The notes below the pieces were generated by a model. That model had not been told where the DNA came from. It did no database searches and worked only from the letters and a program-made list of their open reading frames with translations. The translations under genes and the position numbers were made by a program. 6,456 nt of DNA from an uncultured Clostridia bacterium (lineage in GTDB: Bacteria > Bacillota > Clostridia > Oscillospirales > Acutalibacteraceae), in assembly GCA_947302895.1 (NCBI GenBank), contig CAMYWU010000090.1, positions 1 to 6,456 of the forward strand, given 5' to 3'. Within the stretch, counting starts at the first letter, position 1; each line of letters opens with the position of its first letter. Of this stretch, positions 1-6,261 are shown in pieces.

Positions 1-934
1 ATATTGAAGCCAGCGCAACTATAACGGGCATTGTTAAAACGGATAGAATGCTTGTCTGCCCGACTATTTCTGCGCTGAGCGCCGTATCGTTATCATATTT
101 TGCGCTGTACATTGCAGTATTTGTTGCAACGGGTGCGGAGGTTGAAATAACAAGCGCAATAAGCATATTTCCGCTTGCTCCGAGCAGTTTGAATATAAAT
201 AGCATAGCGCCCGGAATTAAAATCAACCTTAAAAATGAAACGAAATATATCTCTTTTTTGATAAAAATGTTTTTAAAATTGCAGTTTGCAAGGAAGGTTC
301 CGAAAACAATCATTGCCATTGGGGAGTTGCAGGCGGCAATTCTGCTCATGGCGTCTGAAAGAAAATCGGGGAGCTTGACTCCAAGTAAAAAAAGCGGAAG
401 ACCTATTATTACGCTCATTGAGCCCGGGTTTAAAATCAGCCTTTTAAGGTTGATTTTTGCGCTTCCGCCCGAAATCTGATAAATACCGTAGGTGAAGGCA
501 AAAACATTGAAAATAGCTATGTAGCACGAGCCGTAGAAAACGCCCTCACTTCCAACAACGCTCTGCGCAAGCGGCAGCGCAAAAAATGCCGCATTTGAAA
601 AGGTTGTTGCATAGTGGTATATTCCTCTTTCCTTTTTATCCTTTTTTCTGAAGGTTAAAGAGGATATTCCGATTGCAAACGCATGGGTTAAAACCGCAAG
701 CAAAAATGCCCAGAAAAGCAGCCTTATATGCTCCTTTGTTCGCTCCATTGAAAGAAAGGAATTAATAACCGTTATCGGAAGAATAAGGTTAAAAAGCAAA
801 TCAACAAGGCGCTTTCCGTCTGATTGAACAAATATTTTTGTTTTATCCGCTGCAAAGCCAACTGCCGCAATAAGATAGAGAATTACAACCTGTATTGCAA
901 CTGTTTGCAGATTAGTTAAAAAATCGGTTAACAC
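1..934 (-). CDS. AEC (auxin efflux carrier) family transporter, 3' end cut by window edge
   Basis: Integral membrane permease of the AEC family. Characterised bacterial members move organic acids such as malate or malonate; the substrate here cannot be read from sequence. The frame is open from a GTG at 934 to the left edge, giving 311 codons (MLTDFLTNLQTVAIQ at the N-terminus). Family members are usually about 300-320 residues, so only a few C-terminal residues are missing. About ten hydrophobic segments fall in two halves split by a basic loop around residue 90 (FRKKDKKERG). Family-like stretches are FSNAAFFALPLAQSVVG, the following YIAIFNVFAFTYG, LNPGSMSVIIGLPLF in the middle, and TSAPVATNTA near the C-terminus. 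The GTG start is supported by GGAGG five bases upstream. It lies 69 bp downstream of citrate synthase on the same strand and could be co-transcribed. Family assignment is strong; substrate and direction of transport are unknown. Confidence 0.9.
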   Translation of the reverse strand, partial: MLTDFLTNLQTVAIQVVILYLIAAVGFAADKTKIFVQSDGKRLVDLLFNLILPITVINSFLSMERTKEHIRLLFWAFLLAVLTHAFAIGISSLTFRKKDKKERGIYHYATTFSNAAFFALPLAQSVVGSEGVFYGSCYIAIFNVFAFTYGIYQISGGSAKINLKRLILNPGSMSVIIGLPLFLLGVKLPDFLSDAMSRIAACNSPMAMIVFGTFLANCNFKNIFIKKEIYFVSFLRLILIPGAMLFIFKLLGASGNMLIALVISTSAPVATNTAMYSAKYDNDTALSAEIVGQTSILSVLTMPVIVALASI

Positions 935-947
935 GGAGTACCTCCGT
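932..947 (-). promoter_or_regulatory. Hairpin covering the Shine-Dalgarno and GTG start of the AEC gene
   Basis: On the minus strand the mRNA reads ACGGAG-GTA-CTCCGT-G, a perfect 6-bp inverted repeat (933-938 with 942-947) around a 3-nt loop. The GGAGG ribosome binding site (941-945) lies in the 5' arm and loop, and the first two bases of the GTG start codon lie in the 3' arm. If it folds, it would reduce initiation until opened, for example by a ribosome or a bound factor. The repeat is seen directly; a regulatory effect is inferred. Six pairs with a three-base loop is only moderately stable. Confidence 0.45.
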
Positions 948-952
948 TTGTC

Positions 953-977
953 AGTGAAGAGTTAAAAGTGAAGAGTT
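953..977. repeat. Short direct repeat AGTGAAGAGTT, two copies 14 bp apart
   Basis: Two exact 11-bp copies of AGTGAAGAGTT occur at 953-963 and 967-977 in the gap between citrate synthase and the AEC gene, separated by three A residues. The adenine-rich intervening bases give a 14-bp period. It could be a fragment of a dispersed intergenic repeat or simple sequence drift. Nothing nearby suggests an insertion sequence. Confidence 0.35.
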
Positions 978-978
978 G

Positions 979-1000
979 ATGGGGGCAAGCCCACACCCAT
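979..1000 (-). terminator. Hairpin just after citrate synthase stop; weak terminator or mRNA 3' structure
   Basis: Three bases after the citrate synthase TAG, the minus-strand RNA can pair ATGG with CCAT (outer stem) and GGG with CCC (inner stem) around a CUUG loop, with a 4-base bulge (GTGT) on the 5' side. The downstream sequence is pyrimidine-rich (CAACTCTTCACTTTTAACTC) but lacks a continuous U-tract. Strong intrinsic termination is therefore doubtful; partial termination or protection of the 3' end is equally possible. The pairing is visible, the role is inferred. Confidence 0.25.
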
Positions 1001-1003
1001 ATA

Positions 1004-2368
1004 CTATCTTTCGCTAAGGGGTACGAACTGGCGGGGCTTTGAAACGCTTTTATATGCGGGACGCATAATTCTTCCGCCCGAGGTTATTTCCTCAAGTCTG
1101 TGGGCGCTCCAGCCTGCAATTCTTGCGGTTGCAAACAGGGGAGTATATAAATCCTGCGGAATGCCGAGAACCTTATAAACAAGTCCTGAATACAGGTCAA
1201 CATTTGCGCACATTGCTTTTTCAACGCCTTTAATCTCTGCAAATACCTCGGGAGTCAGGCGCTCAATGCTTTCAAGAACATTGAATTCCTTTTCAAATCC
1301 GTGTTCAATAGCGAGTTTCTTAGCATTTTCCTTAAGAATAACAGCTCTCGGGTCGCTCTTTGAGTATACAGCGTGTCCCATTCCGTAGATAAGACCGGAG
1401 CCGTCGGAAGCCTCGCCGTTGATGATTTTAACAAGCATATCACGCATTTCGCCGTCGTCTTCAGGGTGGGCAACATTTTCAAGAATATAATCCATCTGGT
1501 TTTTAACCTTGATGTTTGCGCCGCCGTGGCGGGGACCTTTAAGCGAGCCCAGACCTGCTGCAATTGCTGAATATGTATCTGTTCCGCTTGATGTTAAAAC
1601 TCTTGTTGAGAAGGTTGAGTTGTTACCTCCGCCGTGGTCTGCGTGGAGCATAAGGCATATATCAAGAAGATGAGCCTCCTCCTGAGTGTATTTCTTATCG
1701 TGGCGTATTTGGCGCAAAATGTATTCAGCCGTTGAGATATCCTTGATAATCGGGTGGAGATACATTGATTTATTGTAAAAAGCTCTTCTCTTAACCTGAT
1801 ATGCGGTGTTCATAATAGTCGGGAATTGCGATAAAAGCTGCAGCGACTGACGAAGAACATTTGCAACAGAGGTATTATCGGGGTCCTCATCAAAGGAGTA
1901 TAAATCGAGAACGCAGCGAGCCATTTTGTTCATAATATCCTTTGAAGGATGCTTCATAATAATGTCCTCAACAAAATCTGAGGGCAAAACTCTGCATTCG
2001 CCGATAACCTCACGCAGTGAGCTGAGCTGATAGGAGGTTGGAAGCGAGCCAAACATTAATAGCCACGCAACCTCTTCAAAGCCGTATCGATTATCATCAA
2101 CACAGCTTTTAACAATATCCTTTATGTCGTATCCTCTGTATGAGAGCTTTCCTTCCTTCGGAACAACCTCACCGTCGAGAATATAATAACCTTCAACCGA
2201 GCAAATTCGAGTAAGACCTGCCATAACGCCAGTTCCGTCGCTGTTGCGAAGACCTCGTTTAACCTCATATCTCTCGAAATCCATAGGCTTAACGGTGTTA
2301 TTCTTTTCAAGAACATCGCAAAGTCCCGAAATGGCTTCCATTGAAATCGGGGATATATATGATGACAT
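1004..2368 (-). CDS. gltA: Citrate synthase (citrate/2-methylcitrate synthase family)
   Basis: Cytosolic enzyme that condenses oxaloacetate with acetyl-CoA to give citrate and CoA, the entry step of the TCA branch; in anaerobic Clostridia this mainly feeds 2-oxoglutarate and glutamate synthesis. The 454-residue product has the full set of family motifs: HADHGGGNNST (residues 242-252), GPRHGGAN (278-285) with catalytic H281, GMGHAVYSKSDPRA (329-342) with H332 and R341, and ANVDLYSG (388-395) with catalytic D391. ATARIAGWSAHRLEE (413-427) and GRIMRPAY (432-439) follow. The N-terminal part (VKRGLRNSDGTGVMAGLTRI, then GKLSYRGYDIKDIV) is typical of the clostridial type. The ATG at 2368 has AAAGGAG seven bases upstream. 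Transcription probably starts at a consensus SigA promoter at 2428-2456, leaving a leader of about 50 nt. A 2-methylcitrate synthase activity cannot be excluded from sequence; no propionate-pathway genes are visible. Confidence 0.96.
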   Translation of the reverse strand: MSSYISPISMEAISGLCDVLEKNNTVKPMDFERYEVKRGLRNSDGTGVMAGLTRICSVEGYYILDGEVVPKEGKLSYRGYDIKDIVKSCVDDNRYGFEEVAWLLMFGSLPTSYQLSSLREVIGECRVLPSDFVEDIIMKHPSKDIMNKMARCVLDLYSFDEDPDNTSVANVLRQSLQLLSQFPTIMNTAYQVKRRAFYNKSMYLHPIIKDISTAEYILRQIRHDKKYTQEEAHLLDICLMLHADHGGGNNSTFSTRVLTSSGTDTYSAIAAGLGSLKGPRHGGANIKVKNQMDYILENVAHPEDDGEMRDMLVKIINGEASDGSGLIYGMGHAVYSKSDPRAVILKENAKKLAIEHGFEKEFNVLESIERLTPEVFAEIKGVEKAMCANVDLYSGLVYKVLGIPQDLYTPLFATARIAGWSAHRLEEITSGGRIMRPAYKSVSKPRQFVPLSER

Positions 2369-2385
2369 ATCTTTGCTCCTTTCAC

Positions 2386-2419
2386 AGTATATTTATATAT
2401 AAAGCAGAATAGTATATTT
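2386..2419. repeat. Leader of citrate synthase: 9-bp direct repeat and 12-bp palindrome
   Basis: AGTATATTT occurs exactly at 2386-2394 and 2411-2419, starts 25 bp apart. Between and overlapping them is the perfect 12-bp palindrome TTTATATATAAA at 2392-2403. All of it lies in the transcribed leader just downstream of the SigA promoter, where a repressor site would be effective. The region is very AT-rich, so chance is a serious alternative. Confidence 0.25.
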
Positions 2420-2427
2420 GAGTAAAC

Positions 2428-2456
2428 ATTATACTAAATTATAAAATATATGTCAA
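2428..2456 (-). promoter_or_regulatory. Consensus SigA promoter for citrate synthase
   Basis: Read on the minus strand: TTGACA (2451-2456), a 17-bp spacer, then TATAAT (2428-2433). Both hexamers match consensus exactly and the spacer is optimal. The predicted start of transcription is near 2421, about 50 nt before the ATG at 2368. This predicts strong vegetative expression unless a repressor acts. It lies just beyond the first bases of the plus-strand frame at 2458. Confidence 0.85.
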
Positions 2457-2457
2457 G

Positions 2458-2640
2458 GTGAAGAATTTGAAAAGAGCAATGATTATTTTTCTGATATTGT
2501 TTGTTCTTACGGCAATTATTCCGTTTACGGCAGTAATTCAGAAAAAGAAGGAAAACAATTCAGTCAATCCTTTGAATACTAACCTTAACGCCTGTGTTTA
2601 CCTTGATTCCGGCGAGCTGACTTTTCCAGCTGTCTTTTAG
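2458..2640 (+). pseudogene. Possible N-terminal remnant of a membrane-anchored protein
   Basis: A 60-codon plus-strand frame begins at GTG 2458 (or TTG 2467, which has AAGGTGA five bases upstream). The first ~34 residues look like real protein: KNLKRA, a hydrophobic run MIIFLILFVLTAIIPFTAV, then basic and Asn-rich residues (QKKKENN), as in a signal anchor. From 2560 on, the frame is simply antisense to the 3' end of gerAC, so the tail (residues ~35-60) is unlikely to be meaningful. The N-terminus resembles the leader of secreted sporulation proteins such as SpoIID, but this is an impression only; there is too little sequence to assign. It may be the stump of a gene cut by a deletion near 2560, a real small membrane protein, or a chance frame. 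Confidence 0.3.
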
Positions 2641-3666
2641 TGAACTATATAATGCGGTATCCTTTGAATAAAGATATCTTGCGCACATAAAGGGATCGCT
2701 CTTGTTTGAAAAACACTTGTTTACAGTCTTAAAACACAGCGCTTTCATTTTTTCTTCGCCCGCCTTTTGAATTTCTTTATAATCCTTTTCGCTGAGTGGC
2801 TGCTTCAGACCGTTATTTGTCTGGCTTATTTTAAGCTTAAAATTGAGGTCAATATTAAAGCAGATTTCTCCATTTTCAAGCTCAACTTGCTTTTTTGCTT
2901 TTGATGAAATAATTTCAAGCGAAACATTGCCGAGGCGCTTCGTGCTGCAGGAAATCAGCGAGCTTTCAACCTTGTTATTTATCAGCAAAAAGGCTAAAAC
3001 CTCTTCGCCCCTGAGCTCTCCTGCGTAGTTATCATCGGAGAAAAATGAAATTGAATTGCAAAAGCATTTTCCGTCTTTTGCTTCAAGAACGGGAAGGAAT
3101 ATATCCGAGGTTTCATCGTTATATAAATTCAGCAAATCGCATACCGTTAAAGCAGCGGCGCTTCCGTTTTCTTCGCCGAGCTTTAATAGCTTATAAATGC
3201 TTTCAGCAGGTATTATTGAAGCCTTTTCCTCCGATTTTATGATATCCTCTGCGTTTGGCTTGCCGATTGCAACAATAACATCGGGGCGGGAGAAGGCGCT
3301 TGTTAAAAGGAAATTCAAGCCTTCTGATAGCTTGGTTTTTGCATATTCTTCGCCGAAAACAATCAGCTTGTTCTGGCCGAAGAATATATCGTTTGAAGCG
3401 GATTTTGAGGCGGAGAAAATCGCAAGCGAAATGCTTTTTCCCGTTGCGCTTTTAATCTGGGTTAAATTGCCTTCAAGCGCCTGGGTGTTTCCGCTGCCCC
3501 CTGCAAGATTGAGGTATTGCAAAGCAATTTTTGTTTCGCTTTTGTTTTCATCAACAGAAAGCGCCTGAACAATGGTTAAATCGTTTATCTTTTTAGCGCT
3601 CATACTGCAGGAAGTAAGGACAAGGCAGAGAAAAACTGATGTTATTATTCTAATTGCTTTCTTCAT
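2560..3666 (-). CDS. gerAC: Ger(x)C family spore germination lipoprotein (GerAC)
   Basis: C subunit of a GerA-type germinant receptor, a lipoprotein anchored on the outer face of the spore inner membrane and needed for receptor function. The 368-residue product, close to the family's usual length, starts with a lipoprotein signal (MKKAIRI, hydrophobic residues 7-17, lipobox LTSC with C20 as the lipidated residue). The N-terminal domain spans about 24-200 and includes KKINDLTIVQALSVD, GQNKLIVFGEEYAK (97-110) and FSRPDVIVAIGKPNAEDII (125-143). The C-terminal domain spans about 205-368, opening with NSISFFSDDNYAGEL and ending in the conserved W347 region and GVKVSIQRID. The ATG at 3666 overlaps the gerAB stop by 17 nt and has AAGGAAGG nine bases upstream. 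The N-terminal Cys is followed by SMSAKK rather than the more usual Trp-containing stretch, a minor variation. It is the last gene of the operon; no clear terminator follows. Confidence 0.92.
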   Translation of the reverse strand: MKKAIRIITSVFLCLVLTSCSMSAKKINDLTIVQALSVDENKSETKIALQYLNLAGGSGNTQALEGNLTQIKSATGKSISLAIFSASKSASNDIFFGQNKLIVFGEEYAKTKLSEGLNFLLTSAFSRPDVIVAIGKPNAEDIIKSEEKASIIPAESIYKLLKLGEENGSAAALTVCDLLNLYNDETSDIFLPVLEAKDGKCFCNSISFFSDDNYAGELRGEEVLAFLLINNKVESSLISCSTKRLGNVSLEIISSKAKKQVELENGEICFNIDLNFKLKISQTNNGLKQPLSEKDYKEIQKAGEEKMKALCFKTVNKCFSNKSDPFMCARYLYSKDTALYSSLKDSWKSQLAGIKVNTGVKVSIQRID

Positions 3667-4699
3667 TTTTAACTTCCTTCCTTGTAAAAATCAGGCTGAG
3701 AAGAGGAATAAGCGCAAGAAAAGCAAGGCTGATATAAAAATAAAAATCTCTTGCGCCGTTTATCATTTCATCAAAAAACCTTTTGTATATTATGATTGAG
3801 AGAGCGGAGGAGGAAAGAAAGAGCAGGGGAGCTTTTGTTTTTGAGGGAACATTAAGAACGAGCTTTTCAGCGCAGTAAATAATAACCGAGCATTTTGCAA
3901 ACAGCGCAAAAAAGCCAAAAGCAGTATAAAGAATATCAAGCCTTGAAAAGCTTCCGAAGGCGGTCATCTGAAACAGGGTGTAAACAGGAAAGGCAAAAAG
4001 AGGCGCAGCGCAGCCGAGAACGCCTATACAGGATACAAGCATAAGAATTATTGCGCCATACGATGCTGCAATGCCGAGAAAAAGGCTCTTTTTCTGATTG
4101 CTCTTGCATTTATCAAAAAGAACAAGCAAAAGCGCAGGCTCAATTGAATTTGATGAGAAAATGAAGGAGTTTTCAATTATATCCTTCTTGCTTCCTTCAA
4201 AAAAAGGCATAAAGTTTATTGGCTGAAGGTTTTTGAAATTAAGAAGGATAATCAGCAGTAAAACAATTATTGAAGCCATTGCGCAGGCTGAGCAGAAACG
4301 CCCGATTGCTTCAATTCCGAGGAAAGCGGCATAGCAGGCGCATGCCGCCATAATCATAATAAAGAATACTGCGCCCATGCCGCTGCTCGTTTTTTCAGCT
4401 GCAAAAAATGCAAATCGGCTTATGTTGACCGATGCAAAAAACAGAAAGTAGATAAAATATACCGTCTTTCCCGCTTTGCTTTGAAGCGGGCTTTTTCCTT
4501 TTGAACAGCATAAATACGCAGGAATACATAAAAGCGTGTTTATAACAAATGCCGCAAGCGAGCTTATAAGGGAATCGGGCGAAATGCCGTTTATCAATAT
4601 GCTCTGGTAAAAGGTCAGCGCAACAACGGCACGGCTGACAAGGAAGATGAAAAACAGCTGATATGGGGAGATAACGCCCCTTTGGGATTGCTTATTCAA
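3650..4699 (-). CDS. gerAB: GerAB/ArcD/ProY-type germinant receptor permease subunit, TTG start
   Basis: B subunit of the germinant receptor, a member of the APC superfamily with about ten membrane segments; in characterised receptors this subunit binds the small-molecule germinant. The 349-residue reading begins LNKQSQRGVISPYQLFFIFLV, matching the family's usual short hydrophilic start before ISxxQLF. Other family-like regions are LQPINFMPFF (about 158-167), SNSIEPALLLVLFDKCK (183-199) and PVYTLFQMTAFGSFSRLDILYTAFGF (about 238-263, near the eighth segment). A longer ATG frame (from 4813 or 4720) exists, but its extra residues are a frame-shifted reading of the gerAA 3' end. The TTG at 4699 has GGAGGG eight bases upstream and overlaps the gerAA stop by 8 nt, arguing for translational coupling. 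Which germinant it senses cannot be read from the sequence. Confidence 0.9.
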   Translation of the reverse strand: MNKQSQRGVISPYQLFFIFLVSRAVVALTFYQSILINGISPDSLISSLAAFVINTLLCIPAYLCCSKGKSPLQSKAGKTVYFIYFLFFASVNISRFAFFAAEKTSSGMGAVFFIMIMAACACYAAFLGIEAIGRFCSACAMASIIVLLLIILLNFKNLQPINFMPFFEGSKKDIIENSFIFSSNSIEPALLLVLFDKCKSNQKKSLFLGIAASYGAIILMLVSCIGVLGCAAPLFAFPVYTLFQMTAFGSFSRLDILYTAFGFFALFAKCSVIIYCAEKLVLNVPSKTKAPLLFLSSSALSIIIYKRFFDEMINGARDFYFYISLAFLALIPLLSLIFTRKEVKNEESN

Positions 4700-6140
4700 C
4701 GCTTGAGCCCTCCAAATCATTGATGTTAACTCTTCGCCTTGCAAGGCGCTTCCAGCTCTGGCGCAGGATTGTATCGCCGAGTGAGGAAGGGGTAAGCGGA
4801 GAAATCGGGGCAAAATAGGGAACTCCGAGATTATTGAGCGCAGTTATAATCATTAAAAGAGCGCCCATTGCAACTATCAGCGCATATATTCCGCCGATTC
4901 CTGCAAGAAGAATGAACAGTATTCTCAGTACTGCAACGCTTTCATAAAGCGGATAAACAACATAGGAGGCGATTGCCGTAAGCGCAACAACAACGAGCAT
5001 TGGCTCGCCGATTATTCCGGCAGAAACCATTGCTTCGCCAATAACTATTGCGCCGATTATTGATACTGCGTGTCCGATGGTCTGCGGAAGGCGCAAACCT
5101 GCTTCACGCATTATTTCATAGAGTATGTGGATAATAACTGCTTCAAGGACTAAGCCGAAGGGGGTTGAAGCTTCGCTTGTTGCAATAACGTATAAAAGCG
5201 TTGTTGGTATCATTTCCTGATGAAAGGAGCCTATTGCAACATAGAGCGCAGGAAGAAAAAGCGAAACGAAAAATGCAAGGTATTTAAGCAGCCTTGTAAA
5301 CGAAGCGTAGAACGGGGGATTATCATAATCATCAAGCGAGGAAAAATTATCGGTGAAAAGATAGGGAGTGTATATAACAAAGGGGGTTCCGTCAACTAAA
5401 ATGCCTATTCTTCCCTCAAGAAGCTTTGAAGCAAGAACATCGGGGCGCTCCGTGTTGCCAACTGTTGAAAAGAAGGATTTAACCGAGGTGTTTATATATG
5501 GCATAAGGCAGCCATAGTCTGAAACCGTTTTCAAATCGGCATTTTTAAGGCGTTCTTCAATTTCGTTTAAGGAGTCAAAATTTACTCTATCATCAACGTA
5601 AGCTAAAACGACGCTTGTTTCAATTGCGCTGCCGAGCTTGATTTGCTTTAGCTTAAGATGGTGGGTTTTCAGCCTCTTGCGAAGCAGGGCTTTATTATCG
5701 TTCAGGCATTCAATAAAGCATTCCTTTGCGCCCTTAACCATTGCTTCATTGGTGGGCTCGTCCGTTGTTCGCTTGCTCCAGCCCTGAGTTCCCATGGCAA
5801 GCGCTCTGCGGCAGCCCTCAAGATAAACAACAACAAAGCCACTCATAAGATAAAAGCGGCTATCCTCAAAGGTTTCAACCTCATTCATTTCGGCGCAGCA
5901 AACAACGTGCTCCTTGATTTTTTCAAGCGCATCCTGGGGCGTCTGGGAAGGCATATCAAAGGATAAAAGCGATTTTGTAAGCATTGAAAGCTGGAGCGAA
6001 TCAATAAGCCCGTCAAAAGCGAAGAAAAACGCTCTTCTTTTGCCGAGAATAACCTCCCGCATAAGAAAATCCGAGCAATCCTTAAAATCGCTTTTGAACA
6101 CATCACGATTTATTTCATAGCTTTTTGTTAAATATTTCAT
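4692..6140 (-). CDS. gerAA: GerAA family spore germination protein
   Basis: A subunit of the germinant receptor in the spore inner membrane, first gene of the gerAA-gerAB-gerAC operon. With the ATG at 6140 it is 482 residues, normal for the family. A soluble N-terminal domain (about 1-275) contains the family's EP-x-x-E element as EPTNEAMVKGAKECF (128-142) and GRIGILVDGTPFVIYTPYLF (243-262). A membrane region of several segments follows, with LPALYVAIGSFHQEMIPT (296-313), EIMREAGLRLPQTIGHAVSI (342-361) and VVALTAIASYVVYPL (384-398), then a basic cytosolic tail (WKRLARRR). The start at 6140 is preferred over an in-frame ATG at 6185 because GGTGAT lies three bases upstream and the 6185 ATG has no Shine-Dalgarno. 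The first element reads KGAKECF where many relatives have RGPREGF, so it is a divergent member. Confidence 0.94.
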   Translation of the reverse strand: MKYLTKSYEINRDVFKSDFKDCSDFLMREVILGKRRAFFFAFDGLIDSLQLSMLTKSLLSFDMPSQTPQDALEKIKEHVVCCAEMNEVETFEDSRFYLMSGFVVVYLEGCRRALAMGTQGWSKRTTDEPTNEAMVKGAKECFIECLNDNKALLRKRLKTHHLKLKQIKLGSAIETSVVLAYVDDRVNFDSLNEIEERLKNADLKTVSDYGCLMPYINTSVKSFFSTVGNTERPDVLASKLLEGRIGILVDGTPFVIYTPYLFTDNFSSLDDYDNPPFYASFTRLLKYLAFFVSLFLPALYVAIGSFHQEMIPTTLLYVIATSEASTPFGLVLEAVIIHILYEIMREAGLRLPQTIGHAVSIIGAIVIGEAMVSAGIIGEPMLVVVALTAIASYVVYPLYESVAVLRILFILLAGIGGIYALIVAMGALLMIITALNNLGVPYFAPISPLTPSSLGDTILRQSWKRLARRRVNINDLEGSSVE

Positions 6141-6205
6141 ATCATCACCGCTTTTAGTATTTGCCGTTTGTTTAGCTATAAACATATTATCGATAAAGCT
6201 GTTTT

Positions 6206-6249
6206 ATTATCTTGCACGGAATAAACCGAATAATTTGTGCAAAAATAAT
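6206..6249. promoter_or_regulatory. Imperfect inverted repeat in the gerAA / DUF421 divergent promoter region
   Basis: TTGCAC (6212-6217) and GTGCAA (6237-6242) form a 6-bp inverted repeat. The arms extend by ATTAT (6206-6210) and ATAAT (6245-6249) with a one-base and a two-base interruption. The centre holds 19 bp, including a smaller CGG-AATAAA-CCG repeat (6217-6228). It sits in the middle of the 121-bp gap between two divergent genes, where a shared operator would be expected. It could equally be a cruciform or RNA hairpin of no importance. No convincing promoter hexamers for either gene could be fixed. Confidence 0.3.
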
Positions 6250-6261
6250 TACGGTGATTAT

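Noticed and set aside
48..479. 143-codon plus-strand open frame with hydrophobic residues
   Set aside because: It is the antisense of the AEC permease, whose minus-strand frame is unbroken for 311 codons and matches its family throughout; the plus frame resembles nothing and has no ribosome binding site.
2515..2540. Small hairpin CCGT-TT-ACGG as a terminator for gerAC
   Set aside because: The stem is only 3-4 bp with a two-base loop, the flanking pairing is broken, and no U-tract follows on the minus strand.
3197..3568. 123-codon plus-strand open frame
   Set aside because: It lies entirely antisense to gerAC, which has a lipobox and both family domains; the plus frame has no Shine-Dalgarno or recognisable protein.
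5658..5966. 102-codon plus-strand open frame
   Set aside because: Antisense to the conserved N-terminal domain of gerAA; no support as a gene.
6141..6185. In-frame upstream ATG at 6185 as the gerAA start
   Set aside because: There is no Shine-Dalgarno before it, and the 15 added residues (FIAKQTANTKSGDD region) are not typical of the family; the ATG at 6140 has a well-placed GGTGAT.
6185..6215. Possible SigG-type promoter for the ger operon on the minus strand: GCAAG (6211-6215), 19 bp, GATAATA (6185-6191)
   Set aside because: The -10 is one mismatch from CATAATA, but the -35 is imperfect and the spacer is longer than usual. ger operons are normally SigG dependent, so a site should exist, but this one is not convincing enough to annotate.
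6218..6247. Possible SigG-type promoter for the DUF421 gene: GGAATA, 17 bp, AAAAATA
   Set aside because: The -10 has two mismatches and the predicted start would fall inside the Shine-Dalgarno, leaving no usable leader.
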